Assembly: GCA_038246255.1 (NCBI GenBank)
Contig: JBBRWC010000005.1
Coordinates: 20,877 to 84,876, forward strand
Direction: 5' to 3'
DNA: 64,000 bases
Source: RI-242 sp038246255
GTDB lineage: Bacteria > Planctomycetota > UBA1135 > GCA-002686595
The position numbers and the translations under genes are program-made. Below are positions 15,975-24,633 of the stretch, one piece after another. Under the pieces are notes generated by a model. The model was given only the letters and a program-made list of their open reading frames with translations, ran no database searches and had not been told where the DNA came from. Positions within the stretch are counted from its first letter, which is position 1. Every line of letters starts with the position of its first letter.

Positions 15975-18052
15975 TGCGCGCGATCGCCCTGGCGGTGCTC
16001 GCCACAGCCCTCGTCCTCGGATTTGTCCTGCGCACCGCGATGGCGCCGGGCCACGTGCTCGACACGCCGCTCGCCGACGGGACCGACTTCCTTGTCGACG
16101 ACCCCGATGCCGCGTACCACCTGCGGCGCGTGGAGCTGAGCCTCGCGAACGGCCGCGTGCCGGACTTCGATCGGTTCCTCAGCCACCCACAGGGCAGCCC
16201 CGTGCCGTGGCCTGCCGCGTTCAGCGGCGCGCTCACACTTACCGTGCAGCGCGCGCTTGAACCTGATCGAGAGGGGCGCTCCGAGATCGGCGGATTCACG
16301 GAGGCGCGGATCGAGCGCTTGCTGGCCGCGTTGCCACCCTGGATCGGCCTGGGTGCGGTGCTCGCGACGGCGCTCGCCGCCTGCGCGTTCATGCGCGGCG
16401 CAAAGGGGCGTTTCGTCGCGGCCGCGCTGGCTGCCCTGGTTCTTGCCACCACTCCGATCGCCATTTGGTACGGGGCGAGCGGGCGCATCGACCACCACGT
16501 CGCGATCCAATTGCTGTTTGCCCTGCAACTTGGGGCGGTCGCCGTCGCGGTGCGCAGCACCGAACCCGTCGACGGCTTGACGTTTGCGCTCGTCGCAGGG
16601 GTGCTGACCGGCACGGCGCTCGTCGTGTGGCTGCCGAGCGCCCTGTTTGCGGGCCTTGGCGGTGTTGCGTTCTTTGTGGCGGCGCTCGCCGCAACGGGGC
16701 CGCTCGCCGCCGCTCGCCGCCGCGCAGGCATCCTGTTCCTCGCCGCGACCGCCGCGGTCGTGATCGTGCCCGCGGACAGCAGTCCGTGGAACGCAACCCA
16801 ACCCGGCAGCCTCGTGAACCTGACAATGGGTGTGCCGCTCGCGCTGCTCGCGGCGTGCGGGCCGTTCGTGGCGCTCGAGGTCGCTGCGCGTTTGGGTTGG
16901 GGACGCGGGCGCGCGGTCGGCGCAGCGCTCGCGGCCTTGGCCGCAGCCGTGGCGCTTTTGCCCGGCTTTGCGGCGGGTGTTGCCGAGGGCTTTGCGTGGG
17001 CGAGCCGCGGCAACCTCTTCATGGACGTGGTGGCGGAGAGCCGCCCGCTGCTCGGCCGCGGTGCGCCGGACGCCATGCTGGCGCTGTCCGACCTGGGGCC
17101 TGTGGGTGTCCTCTTCCCCGCGGTTTGGTTGGTGCTCGTCGTGCGCGAAATCCTCGCGCGGCGTTTTGCACCCGAGCGCCTGTTGCTGCTTGCGAGCGCG
17201 CTTTTGTGGAGCGTCCAAACGCTCGGTCAGCGGCGTTTTGGCGACACGTTCGCGGTGCCGCTCGCGATCGCAACCGCGGTCCTCGTGCATGACCTTCTCG
17301 GGTCGGGCCGCCGCGGCGCCGTGCGCGCGGGTTGGGTCGCCGCGGCCCTCGTCGTGCTCGCGGCGCTGCCGGGCGCTTACGCGGTGCTGTCCGTGCCTCC
17401 GGCGGAGCACGCGGCGCTGCTCGCGTGGCGCACGGACGTCGTTGGCGGACTGCGCTGGATGCGAACCGGAACGCCGTCGCCCGGGCCCTGGAATGCACCC
17501 GATGCGCGCCAGGATTGGGGTGTGCTCGCCCACTGGGGCATGGGGCACATGATCGAATACCACGCGCGCCGCCCAACCGTGGCGACGAATTTTGGCAGCT
17601 TCGTGGGCCAGCGCGGTTTTGTCGGCGCGGCGGCGGCGTTGGTGGAGTCCGACGGCGAGCAGTTCGCCGAACGCGCCCGCGAGTTGGGCGCGGACTGCGT
17701 CGTCGTACGCGCGCGGGATGTGTCGGACCTCGCATCGCTCGCACGCATCGCCGAGTGGGCGCCAAAGCGGCGCGCCGAGCTCTTCGAGCGCACCCCGCGT
17801 GGCAAGGCGTATTCGGGTCTCGCGCAGCGCACGGCACTCTGGCGGTTGGGTGTGCACGACCTGCCGGTGGGAGCAACGGCGCCGGAGCTCGCGGGGTTCG
17901 AACTGATCCATCGCAGCGCGGCGCTCGAAACCGTCGCCGGTGCGCCGCCGTCGCCGGGCCAACCGGTGGGGCCGCGGCTGTCCGTCTGGCGCCGCATACC
18001 CGCGGAGCGCTCCGCCCCGGACGCTGCGCCATCGATGGGTCCGCCGCGGTGA
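15974..18052 (+). CDS. polytopic GT-C membrane protein, STT3/oligosaccharyltransferase-like
   Basis: A 692-residue integral membrane protein with about 11-12 hydrophobic spans and a C-terminal soluble domain. After the first span comes FLVDDPDAAYHLRRVE, which matches the position and style of the catalytic DxD loop of STT3/PglB-type enzymes. ASGRIDHHVAIQL resembles the second acidic loop, and GVLAHWGMGHMIEYHARRP occupies the place of the WWDYG motif, with Trp and Gly kept but the aspartate not. These enzymes move lipid-linked glycans onto proteins. The start ATG shares one base with the preceding stop (TGATG). Glycan transfer is inference; another GT-C activity is possible. Confidence 0.68.
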   Translation: MRAIALAVLATALVLGFVLRTAMAPGHVLDTPLADGTDFLVDDPDAAYHLRRVELSLANGRVPDFDRFLSHPQGSPVPWPAAFSGALTLTVQRALEPDREGRSEIGGFTEARIERLLAALPPWIGLGAVLATALAACAFMRGAKGRFVAAALAALVLATTPIAIWYGASGRIDHHVAIQLLFALQLGAVAVAVRSTEPVDGLTFALVAGVLTGTALVVWLPSALFAGLGGVAFFVAALAATGPLAAARRRAGILFLAATAAVVIVPADSSPWNATQPGSLVNLTMGVPLALLAACGPFVALEVAARLGWGRGRAVGAALAALAAAVALLPGFAAGVAEGFAWASRGNLFMDVVAESRPLLGRGAPDAMLALSDLGPVGVLFPAVWLVLVVREILARRFAPERLLLLASALLWSVQTLGQRRFGDTFAVPLAIATAVLVHDLLGSGRRGAVRAGWVAAALVVLAALPGAYAVLSVPPAEHAALLAWRTDVVGGLRWMRTGTPSPGPWNAPDARQDWGVLAHWGMGHMIEYHARRPTVATNFGSFVGQRGFVGAAAALVESDGEQFAERARELGADCVVVRARDVSDLASLARIAEWAPKRRAELFERTPRGKAYSGLAQRTALWRLGVHDLPVGATAPELAGFELIHRSAALETVAGAPPSPGQPVGPRLSVWRRIPAERSAPDAAPSMGPPR

Positions 18053-18089
18053 ACCCCCGATCACCCCCGCGATCACGGACTGTCGCCCC

Positions 18090-18188
18090 AAAAAAAAGAG
18101 GGGAGCACCCCGCGAAGGGTGCTCCCGCTCGAGCCCACCTCCCCCGAGGTGGGCCTCCCTCGTCTCCCCCGGGAACGCCGTCGTTCCC
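18090..18188 (-). terminator. terminator and two further hairpins between convergent genes
   Basis: Arms 18101-18110 (GGGAGCACCC) and 18117-18126 pair perfectly over 10 bp around a six-base loop. On the minus strand a run of eight T follows (18090-18097), giving a textbook intrinsic terminator for the gene ending at 18209. Two more hairpins stand beside it: 18133-18141 with 18146-18154 (9 bp), and 18171-18177 with 18182-18188 (7 bp). The plus-strand side of the first hairpin has no T run. Confidence 0.85.
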
Positions 18189-18208
18189 GCGGTGGTTCAA
18201 AAAGAGCG

Positions 18209-18649
18209 TTAGCGCTGTCCGTGCGACCAGTGGCCGGGGCGCCAGAGACTCACCGCTTCGACCTTCCAGTGTCCCGGGTGTTGGACGGTGCGCCAGCAAC
18301 CCGCGGCGACCTGCACGGTGATCGCGCGCCCACAGTCGTCGTAACGCCATTCGAAGCGCGGCTCCTGCCAGACCCGCTCGGTGTGGCCGGGCAGAAAGAC
18401 GCGGGTGTGCTGTTCGACCCACGCGCCCGGGATCCAGACCCGGCGCGGCGCGCGCGGAGTGGGGTAGTAGCCGCTGTAGTGCACGGGCGCGTGGACGATG
18501 ACCGGGCGCGGGGGATGGCCGTAACCCGACGGCCCGCCGGGAGCCGCGCTGGCCGCTCCGGTGAGCGCGGCGGCGGCGAGGGCGAGGGGTGCAACGCGCG
18601 CGAGGGCGCGTTTTTGGAGTCCGCGGAGGGCTGTGAAGGGGTTTCCCAT
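18209..18649 (-). CDS. small secreted protein with W-x-P-G-x-W type repeats
   Basis: A 146-residue protein with a signal peptide (RALARVAPLALAAAALTGAASA). The mature part is Pro/Tyr/Trp/His-rich: three or four copies of a loose motif are visible (VWIPGAW, FLPGHT, HPGHWK, WRPGHW), plus two cysteines that could form a disulfide (DDCG, AGCW). Such motifs occur in small envelope proteins of unknown role. ATG 18649 is preceded by AAGGAG 11 bases upstream, one of the few plain Shine-Dalgarno sites in the window. A strong terminator follows. Function unknown. Confidence 0.78.
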   Translation of the reverse strand: MGNPFTALRGLQKRALARVAPLALAAAALTGAASAAPGGPSGYGHPPRPVIVHAPVHYSGYYPTPRAPRRVWIPGAWVEQHTRVFLPGHTERVWQEPRFEWRYDDCGRAITVQVAAGCWRTVQHPGHWKVEAVSLWRPGHWSHGQR

Positions 18650-18984
18650 GGCTCGTCTTGCTCCTTGGCGGCGGGGCCGCATCCGGGGCGTCAGGTCGGC
18701 GCCCGGCGGTCCCTGATCAAAGCCCGTGCCGGGCCTAAAACCCGCGTTTTCCGCGTCCTGGCGGGGGTGCAGGGCCAAGGGGTGTCCTTCGCCGTGGTCC
18801 ACCGGGGCCACCTTTGCTCACGCGGTGTCCTTCCCGGGCGACAGGCATTGCGCCCCCGGTTGAGGCGCGTGTTGAGGCGCGTGTTGAGGCGCGTGTTGAG
18901 GCGGAGCGCCGCGGCCGCCGATGGAGCGTTGTCGTCGCCCCCCCGGGACCCACACCACGCCGCCGTCCACTTCGAGCGCCTCCC
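18650..18984. other. divergent intergenic region with 12-bp repeats
   Basis: This 335-base stretch separates two divergent genes. It holds a 12-bp tandem array (GTTGAGGCGCGT, three full units and a 9-base remnant, 18859-18903). In the frame of the downstream PilZ-like gene this reads as repeated VEAR, so the PilZ frame may start further upstream than annotated. I see no other gene. Confidence 0.5.
18859..18903. repeat. 12-bp tandem repeat
   Basis: Units 18859-18870, 18871-18882 and 18883-18894 are identical, followed by nine matching bases to 18903. The array is in frame with the PilZ-like gene downstream. Confidence 0.9.
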
Positions 18985-19302
18985 ATGGCCGACCCCGCCT
19001 CCTCGCCGGACCAACCGCACCCCTCATCGCGCACCGCGGACGCCACCGTCCCCGACCGCCGTGTGGCCGAGCGCGTGGCCGACACTCGGGAGGTGACGGT
19101 GGAGTGGTTCGCGGGAACGGTCCTTGGCGAACTTCAAAACCGCTCCGAAACCGGCGTCCTGATCCTCGTGGACGCGGCGCTGCCGGTGCGGGTCGTGTGG
19201 GTCGAAGACGGCGTTCGACGGGAGCGCAGCGGGCGCATCGCGCGTGTCCAGCGCCTGTCCGCGACGAGCAGTGGACTCGCGATCGAGTTCGACGGCGTGT
19301 GA
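18985..19302 (+). CDS. PilZ-like domain protein
   Basis: A 105-residue protein. After a 40-residue Ser/Pro-rich tail it has EVTVEWFAGTVLGELQNRSETGVLILVD, which keeps the N-x-SxxG strand of PilZ domains, and ends in a short G-x-AIEFDGV strand as PilZ domains do. PilZ binds cyclic di-GMP through an upstream RxxxR; DRRVAERVADTR at about residue 30 could supply it, but this is weak. The start is taken at ATG 18985; a longer version through the 12-bp repeat is possible. Confidence 0.65.
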   Translation: MADPASSPDQPHPSSRTADATVPDRRVAERVADTREVTVEWFAGTVLGELQNRSETGVLILVDAALPVRVVWVEDGVRRERSGRIARVQRLSATSSGLAIEFDGV

Positions 19303-19342
19303 CGTGCTTGCGGTGCGCCACCCTTCGCGACAGGATCCGCGC

Positions 19343-19837
19343 ATGGCGATCGGTGCGGACGGGCGGGAGGAATTGGAACTCGTCGTGCGGGCAGCCCGCG
19401 CCGGCGATGCGGAGCAGCTCGTCGATTGGAACCTTCGGCTCGCACAGGAGTCCGAGGGGTTGGTGCTCGAGCGCGCGCGGCTCGCGCGGGGGGTCGCGGC
19501 GGCGCTCGCCGACACACAGCGCGGTCGCTACCTGATCGCGGAACGGCGGCGTGCGGGTGTGGCCGAGGCGGTTGGCGGGTTGCTCGTCACACGGGAGTGG
19601 AGCGACTGGCGCGACGGCTGGTGGTGGTGGATCCAATCCGTGTACGTCGAGCCCGAAGCCCGTCGCCAGGGTGTCTACGATGCCCTTCACGCGCGTGTTG
19701 CAAGCGATGCGCGGGCCGCGGGGGACGTTGTTGGTGTGCGGCTCTATGTCGAGCACGCCAACACCCGCGCCCAGCGCACCTACCGCCGGGTCGGAATGGT
19801 GGATTCGGGTTACTTGCTCTTCGAGCAGCCCCTGTGA
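19343..19837 (+). CDS. GNAT family N-acetyltransferase
   Basis: A 164-residue single-domain acetyltransferase. The central strand and pyrophosphate loop are visible as IQSVYVEPEARRQGVYDALH (the Q/R-x-x-G-x-G/A pattern with the second Gly replaced). It is followed by VRLYVEHANTRAQRTYRRVGM, the usual N-A-x-Y end of GNAT domains. The substrate is unknown. It is followed by a convergent gene; a perfect 14-bp palindrome sits in the 44-base gap. Confidence 0.88.
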   Translation: MAIGADGREELELVVRAARAGDAEQLVDWNLRLAQESEGLVLERARLARGVAAALADTQRGRYLIAERRRAGVAEAVGGLLVTREWSDWRDGWWWWIQSVYVEPEARRQGVYDALHARVASDARAAGDVVGVRLYVEHANTRAQRTYRRVGMVDSGYLLFEQPL

Positions 19838-19857
19838 TCGCTTCAGCGGACTTCGGT

Positions 19858-19876
19858 CCGGGCTAGCCCGGGCTAG
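19858..19876. repeat. palindrome resembling the end of the 204-bp fold-back repeat
   Basis: CCGGGCTAGCCCGG (19858-19871) is a perfect palindrome, and a second GGGCTAG follows. The same GCCCGGGCTAG string forms the outer end of the fold-back repeat at 37224-37428. As with the full copies, it lies between convergent genes. It may serve as a terminator or be a relic. Confidence 0.5.
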
Positions 19877-19881
19877 TCCCT

Positions 19882-20187
19882 TCAGCGCGCGCCGAGCGCC
19901 GCCGCGTGGCCGTCGAGGCGCTGGGCGAGGTCGAAATCCAACTCCGTGAGGCCCTTCGGGTCGTGGGTCGAAAGGCGCACCTCTACCCGGTCGTAGACGT
20001 TGCGCCAGTCCGGATGGTGGTCAAGGTGCTCGGCCTCGAGCGCGCCCGCGGCGAGGAAAGCAAACGCGCGGCGGAAGTCTGGAAATCGAAGGTCGCGGGC
20101 GAGCGTGCCCGCTTCGAGGCGCCAGTGGGGGAGCGCCGCGGTGCGGCGCGCGACTTCGTCCGGGGCAAGGGCTGTGGGTCGGGGCAT
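19882..20187 (-). CDS. phhB: pterin-4-alpha-carbinolamine dehydratase
   Basis: Dehydrates 4a-hydroxytetrahydropterin in pterin recycling; homologs also act as DCoH-type dimerisation factors. The 101-residue protein has the family core: PHWRLEAGTLARDLRFPDF, then EAEHLDHHPDWRNVY with the catalytic His-His-Pro-x-Trp and the later VEVRLSTHDPKGLTELD. Full family length. ATG 20187 follows GGGTGG immediately. No aromatic amino-acid hydroxylase is nearby. Confidence 0.94.
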   Translation of the reverse strand: MPRPTALAPDEVARRTAALPHWRLEAGTLARDLRFPDFRRAFAFLAAGALEAEHLDHHPDWRNVYDRVEVRLSTHDPKGLTELDFDLAQRLDGHAAALGAR

Positions 20188-20353
20188 CCACCCAGGCTTG
20201 CCGCGCGGCCCGGTGCGATCAAGCGGGGGCGCCCGATTTTGGTCCTGGCACCTGGTGTGCGGCGCGTGGTGCTCAAGCCGCACTGCCAGCGGTCCGACGA
20301 CTGCACCACCCGTGCCGTGACCCGCCACACGGGGCAACCCCGTACCCGTCCCC

Positions 20354-21853
20354 GTGCTCCAACCCACCGAATTGTCCTCCGCGGCCGAACCCGGCAGGGT
20401 GACGTCCCCTGGGCCGCCCGCACAAGGCGAAACGCGGCGGCCGACGCTCGCGATTTCCAGCACGCTGGTCGAATGGGCGTGGTGCGGCGTGGCCGGTGTG
20501 CCGAGCCGTGCGACGGCGGTCCCCACGGGGCCGGATCCCGATGCACTGGCGGATGCGGCGCGCTCCGCGTACGTCGCCTCCGGATCGTCGAATCGGCGCT
20601 GCCGTGTGCTTCTCGGCGGCGGTCTGGCGCAGGAGCGCATCATCGAACTGCCCGCGCTCGCCCGCCGGCCGCTTATGGAAGTCTTAGGGCGCCGCGCGGA
20701 CCAACTCGTCGGGGCCGCTGCGATCTTTGCCGCCGTGCCACTGCCGCCCAAAGGCGACGGCAAACCCGCGCGCTGGCTGCTGATTGCGATGCGCAAGGAC
20801 ACAACGGTCGCCCTCTTTCGCGCGCTCGAGGACCGCGGGTTGCGACCGAGCGCCGCCGTCCCTGCCGCGCTCGCGCACTTGGACGCTGCGATCGAAGCCC
20901 AGCGTGTTGCGCAGGATCTCGCGTCCGGACCAACCGCGTCCGACAGCGGCGCGGGCAGTGGCGCCACGGTGGTCGTGTGTGTCGACCCGGACCAGGTGAT
21001 CGTCAGCCTCTACCAGGACCGCGCGCTGCACCATCAAACGGCGCTGCCGGGCAACCTCGTCGAGTCCACGTCCCTGGGCGCGAGCCTTGTGCACGAGCTG
21101 CGCTCCCTCGACGCCCTGTGGCGCAAGGAAAACCAGGGTGCGTCGATCGCGTGTGTTTCCGTGCTCGGTTTGTCCACGGCGCGCGCGCAGGCACTGGGCC
21201 ACGCGCTCGCCACGGTGCTGCCCGCGGCGCGTGTGTTGCGTCTGCCCGCGGCAGCCAGTGAACAGGGCCAAGCGCGCGCTGCCCTGCTCTTTGCAGATCC
21301 CGGCGCGGCAGCGTTGTCGACGGATGTTTTTTGGCCGCGGCGCCGCCGTGGACGGGCATGGGTCGCCGGGGGAGCGTTGGTTGCGCTCGCGCTGTCTGTC
21401 GGCCTCGTCGGCGGACGCAACGCTAGCGTCGAACGCCGCGCCGTCGAGCGCGACAGTGCACGGTTTGCGGGCGAGATCGACGAGCTTGGCTCGCTGCGCC
21501 GCGTCCGCGAGCGTGTCGTCGAGCACCTGCGCAGCGTCGAGTCCGAAGTCGAACTCGCGGCCAAGGCACGCAACGTCGGATTCGATCTTGAGCGCGCGTT
21601 GATCGTCCTCGACAACGCGTTTGGCGGCGAGTTCGAGATGGGCGAGCGCCGCTTCGACCGCGAGGGCGCACGCTGGGTCGGCCACTTCCGCGGCGACGCG
21701 GCGGACGGTGCGCATGCGCTCGCCCGTGTGGCCGCGGCGCTGGAGCAAACCGGTGCGTTCGAGCTGCTGACCATCGAGCCACTGCCCCGCGTCGAGGGGC
21801 AGCAAAGTGAACTGCCCTTCGAAGTGCATGCGCGTTGGAGGGCGCGGACCTGA
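20354..21853 (+). CDS. GspL/PilM-like actin-fold assembly protein
   Basis: First gene of a type II secretion/type IV pilus-like operon. The 499-residue protein has a cytoplasmic part (about 1-330) with alternating strands and helices as in the actin-like domain of GspL or PilM. One membrane span (about 335-352, WVAGGALVALALSVGLVGG) is followed by a coiled-coil and a small periplasmic domain ending in beta strands. This one-span arrangement matches GspL, which anchors the ATPase GspE to the membrane, or a fusion of PilM with PilN. The start GTG 20354 is a guess based on frame. The call rests on architecture and neighbours rather than on a motif. Confidence 0.72.
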   Translation: MLQPTELSSAAEPGRVTSPGPPAQGETRRPTLAISSTLVEWAWCGVAGVPSRATAVPTGPDPDALADAARSAYVASGSSNRRCRVLLGGGLAQERIIELPALARRPLMEVLGRRADQLVGAAAIFAAVPLPPKGDGKPARWLLIAMRKDTTVALFRALEDRGLRPSAAVPAALAHLDAAIEAQRVAQDLASGPTASDSGAGSGATVVVCVDPDQVIVSLYQDRALHHQTALPGNLVESTSLGASLVHELRSLDALWRKENQGASIACVSVLGLSTARAQALGHALATVLPAARVLRLPAAASEQGQARAALLFADPGAAALSTDVFWPRRRRGRAWVAGGALVALALSVGLVGGRNASVERRAVERDSARFAGEIDELGSLRRVRERVVEHLRSVESEVELAAKARNVGFDLERALIVLDNAFGGEFEMGERRFDREGARWVGHFRGDAADGAHALARVAAALEQTGAFELLTIEPLPRVEGQQSELPFEVHARWRART

Positions 21854-21854
21854 C

Positions 21855-22448
21855 GTGGCAAATCTGACGAACGTGCGGCGCAAACGCGCCGGTTGGTTGC
21901 TGGCCCCCGTGGTGCTGGCGGTGCTCGCCCACGCGGTGGCGCTCGCGATCCCACGCGCGCAGCTCGAAGGGGCGCGCGCCGAGCGCGACACAGTGCTCGA
22001 AGGTGTCGACGAACACCATCGACTGCGCGTCGACCTCGATTCGTTCGAGCGCCTCGGCGGCGTCGCGGCGATCGAGCGCGCCCGGGACTTAGGGCGAACG
22101 CTCGTCCCCACGGATTGCCCGGCCATCTTCGCGCAGGCGGCCCTCGATGGGTCGCTGCGGCGCGCGGGCATCGCCGTGCTGCGCGCGGAAGTTGGCGCGA
22201 TCCATCCGTTCGACGACGTCGAGCGCGACACAGGAGCGCTGTTTGCGACGCTCGCCGGGCGGCGTATCGAGTTCCGCGGCAGCGCGAGCGTCGACCAACT
22301 CGCTGCGTGGTGCGCCGACATCGACGCGATCGCCGGCCCGCTACAAATCCTCGAAGCGGTGCTCGCGCCGGTCGCGGCTTCCGCCAAGGACACACCGCGT
22401 TTCGACGTGCGCGTGAGCGCGCTGCTCATGCACCGCCCGCTGCGCTGA
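21855..22448 (+). CDS. GspM/PilO-like membrane protein
   Basis: A 197-residue bitopic membrane protein: a short basic N-terminus, one membrane span (WLLAPVVLAVLAHAVALAI), a coiled-coil-like helix, then an alpha/beta periplasmic domain. Length and layout match GspM or PilO, the partner of GspL or PilN in the inner-membrane platform. It starts at GTG 21855, one base after the preceding stop. Identification is mainly by position in the operon. Confidence 0.68.
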   Translation: MANLTNVRRKRAGWLLAPVVLAVLAHAVALAIPRAQLEGARAERDTVLEGVDEHHRLRVDLDSFERLGGVAAIERARDLGRTLVPTDCPAIFAQAALDGSLRRAGIAVLRAEVGAIHPFDDVERDTGALFATLAGRRIEFRGSASVDQLAAWCADIDAIAGPLQILEAVLAPVAASAKDTPRFDVRVSALLMHRPLR

Positions 22449-22459
22449 AGGACCCAAAC

Positions 22460-23170
22460 ATGCCGCACAAAAACCGGATCCTGTTGTACGGAGCGCTCGT
22501 CCTGTGCGGTGCGCTTTATGCGGTGCCGCAACTCTCTGGCCCCTCTTTCTCCGGATTGGGTGGCCCCGGGATCGGGGGCACCTCAGACGAGCCCATCGAC
22601 GATGGCACCTTCGCTTTTGGCTTCGACGCCGTCACTTCCGCGAACGCCGCCGGCGGTGTCGGCCTGGGTGGTGGCCAAACCAGCTCTGGTCTCGCGCAGC
22701 AGCTCGCGGCGGCCCTCGCACGGCTCGAGCGCTCTTCGAACGCACCCGAACCCGCGCGCGCGTCGCTTGAACCCCGCGCTCCAGCGGGGACGGCATTGAC
22801 CGCAAACAACGCGGGTGGCAATGCAAACCGCGCTCGCGGAAACCCGCTCCAGTCGCTCCGACAGTCGCTCGATCTCTACCTGCAATCGGCGCCTCTGCGC
22901 GGCGCGATCGTAGGCAGCAAGGGCGCAGTGCTGCTGCTTGACGGGCAGCGATTGAGCCCGGGGGATCCCCTGGGGACCAGTGGTTGGGCCGTGGTCGAGG
23001 TCGACGGACGCGGCGCGCTGTTTGGTGCGGGCGAGCACCGCATCCGGGCCGATTTTGGACCGGCGCGTCGCGGTGCCGCACCGCCTTCTTCCGCGCCCGA
23101 CCGCAGTGTTCCGATGGTGGAGTCCGGGGCAGCAACCGCACCCGAAGCCAACCCCGAGGCCCAACTTTGA
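22460..23170 (+). CDS. GspC/PilP-like periplasmic link protein
   Basis: A 236-residue protein with an N-terminal membrane span (ILLYGALVLCGALYAVPQL), a long Gly/Ala/Ser-rich disordered linker, then a small beta domain (about 150-200) with APLRGAIVGSKGAVLLLDGQRLSPGDPL. This is the shape of the HR domain of GspC or the PilP domain that binds the secretin. A Pro/Ala tail follows. The start ATG 22460 has AAGGA seven bases upstream. The stop overlaps the TTG start of the secretin gene. Confidence 0.7.
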   Translation: MPHKNRILLYGALVLCGALYAVPQLSGPSFSGLGGPGIGGTSDEPIDDGTFAFGFDAVTSANAAGGVGLGGGQTSSGLAQQLAAALARLERSSNAPEPARASLEPRAPAGTALTANNAGGNANRARGNPLQSLRQSLDLYLQSAPLRGAIVGSKGAVLLLDGQRLSPGDPLGTSGWAVVEVDGRGALFGAGEHRIRADFGPARRGAAPPSSAPDRSVPMVESGAATAPEANPEAQL

Positions 23171-24633
23171 ACTCCATCTTGCGCACCTTCGTCGCGGTCC
23201 TGCTCCTGTTCGTTGCCTTTGGTTGTCGCGCGTTCGAGCGCACCATCCCCGAGCGCGAAGGGCGTCTGCGGGTCGACGCACAGGGCGTTGCCGTCAGCCT
23301 CGCGGATGAGCATCCCGACGTTCTCGGCGGCAAGGCCGTGTCCGCGCCCGTCGATCGCCATGCGGACCGCGTGCCGCGGGCGCTGGTCTCGGCGCGTCTT
23401 CCGGGCGACGAAGTTGTGCAGCTCGAGCTGCGTGGTGTTGCGCTGAGCGAGGTGCTCGCGGACCTCGCGCTGCGCGCCGGTGTGGCGCTCATCGACGAGA
23501 GCGAAGGGCGCAGTCCGCTGGACGTTTCTCTGCCGCCGATGCCGATCGCGGACGCCTTCGCGTGGTTGCTCGTGCGCCATGGACTGCGCCTCGAGGCGTT
23601 GGGTGCCATGGGTTACCGGGTGACCCCGATGGACAGCGGTGGTCCGGTTCGTGCGACGTTCCGGATGCGCTCGGTCAGCGTCGACGCGGTCGGTGCGGGC
23701 ATCGGTGCGCTGGCCACGCCGTCGACGCGCATCGTGCTGGACACGCTGGGCGGTGTGGTCCTCGCCCAGGGCGAGCGCGCGAACCTCGAGGAAATCGCGG
23801 CGTACCTCGACGAGGTCGACCGCCGTCCGGCCCAGATCCTCGTGGAAGCGCGCATCCTCGAAGTGACGCTTGGTGAAAACTTTGGCTTGGGCATCACCGG
23901 TCTCGTCGACGGCTCCATTGATGGCGGAGCGCTCGGCATCCTGCAAAGCCTCAATATCACCGACAGCACATCGTTCGCGACGACTCTTGGCTCCCGCGAC
24001 GGCACCGTCGAAGCGACGATCCAGGCCATTTCCAGATACGTCGGCACGGACCTCGTCAGTTCGCCGCGGGTGCTCGCGCTGTCGGGCACCGAAGCGCTGA
24101 TCGAAGTGGTGCGCGAGGTGCCCTACGTGCAAGTCACGAGCACAACGACCGGCACCACCGGGGGCATCGGCACCCAAACCCTCGAGGAAGTCCAGTTCAA
24201 GGAGGCCGGTGTTCGTTTGCGGGTGACGCCGACCCTCGAAGCTGGCGGTTACGTGCGGATGCGTGTCGATCAGGAGTTCAGTGAAGTTGCGGAGCGCTTC
24301 CAGGACATTCCGGTCATCGACAAACGCACGATTGGTGTCGATTTCCTCGTGCGCAACCGCGAAACGGTGGTCCTTGGCGGATTGATGCAGGACCGGCGCA
24401 GCGAAACCGACAAGGGCGTTCCCGGCCTCGCCCGTATCCCGCTGATCGGTCGCCTCTTTCGCAGCGACGAGGATGAGCGGCAAAAGCGCGAGCTGATCGT
24501 GTTCCTGACACCGCGCGTGGTTGACGACCCCGAGTCCGAGCGCATCGTCCAAGCCATGCGCCAGGCCTATGCGGATTCCGTGAACCGCACCGGCGTGCGG
24601 GCGACTGCGGAAGCGCAGGTGCCGCCGTGGTAG
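23167..24633 (+). CDS. gspD: secretin (GspD/PilQ/MshL type) lipoprotein
   Basis: Outer-membrane channel of the secretion or pilus system. The 488-residue protein has a lipobox (LLFVAFGCRA). Two N-domains follow: one around LRGVALSEVLADLALRAGV and one around DEVDRRPAQILVEARILEV. The secretin core has the hallmarks VVLGGLMQDRRSETDKGVPGL and IPLIGRLFRS. It is short for GspD (about 650) and closer to MshL or the small secretins of tight pili. TTG 23167 overlaps the previous stop as TTGA, and the 3' end overlaps the ATPase start by seven bases. Confidence 0.93.
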   Translation: MNSILRTFVAVLLLFVAFGCRAFERTIPEREGRLRVDAQGVAVSLADEHPDVLGGKAVSAPVDRHADRVPRALVSARLPGDEVVQLELRGVALSEVLADLALRAGVALIDESEGRSPLDVSLPPMPIADAFAWLLVRHGLRLEALGAMGYRVTPMDSGGPVRATFRMRSVSVDAVGAGIGALATPSTRIVLDTLGGVVLAQGERANLEEIAAYLDEVDRRPAQILVEARILEVTLGENFGLGITGLVDGSIDGGALGILQSLNITDSTSFATTLGSRDGTVEATIQAISRYVGTDLVSSPRVLALSGTEALIEVVREVPYVQVTSTTTGTTGGIGTQTLEEVQFKEAGVRLRVTPTLEAGGYVRMRVDQEFSEVAERFQDIPVIDKRTIGVDFLVRNRETVVLGGLMQDRRSETDKGVPGLARIPLIGRLFRSDEDERQKRELIVFLTPRVVDDPESERIVQAMRQAYADSVNRTGVRATAEAQVPPW

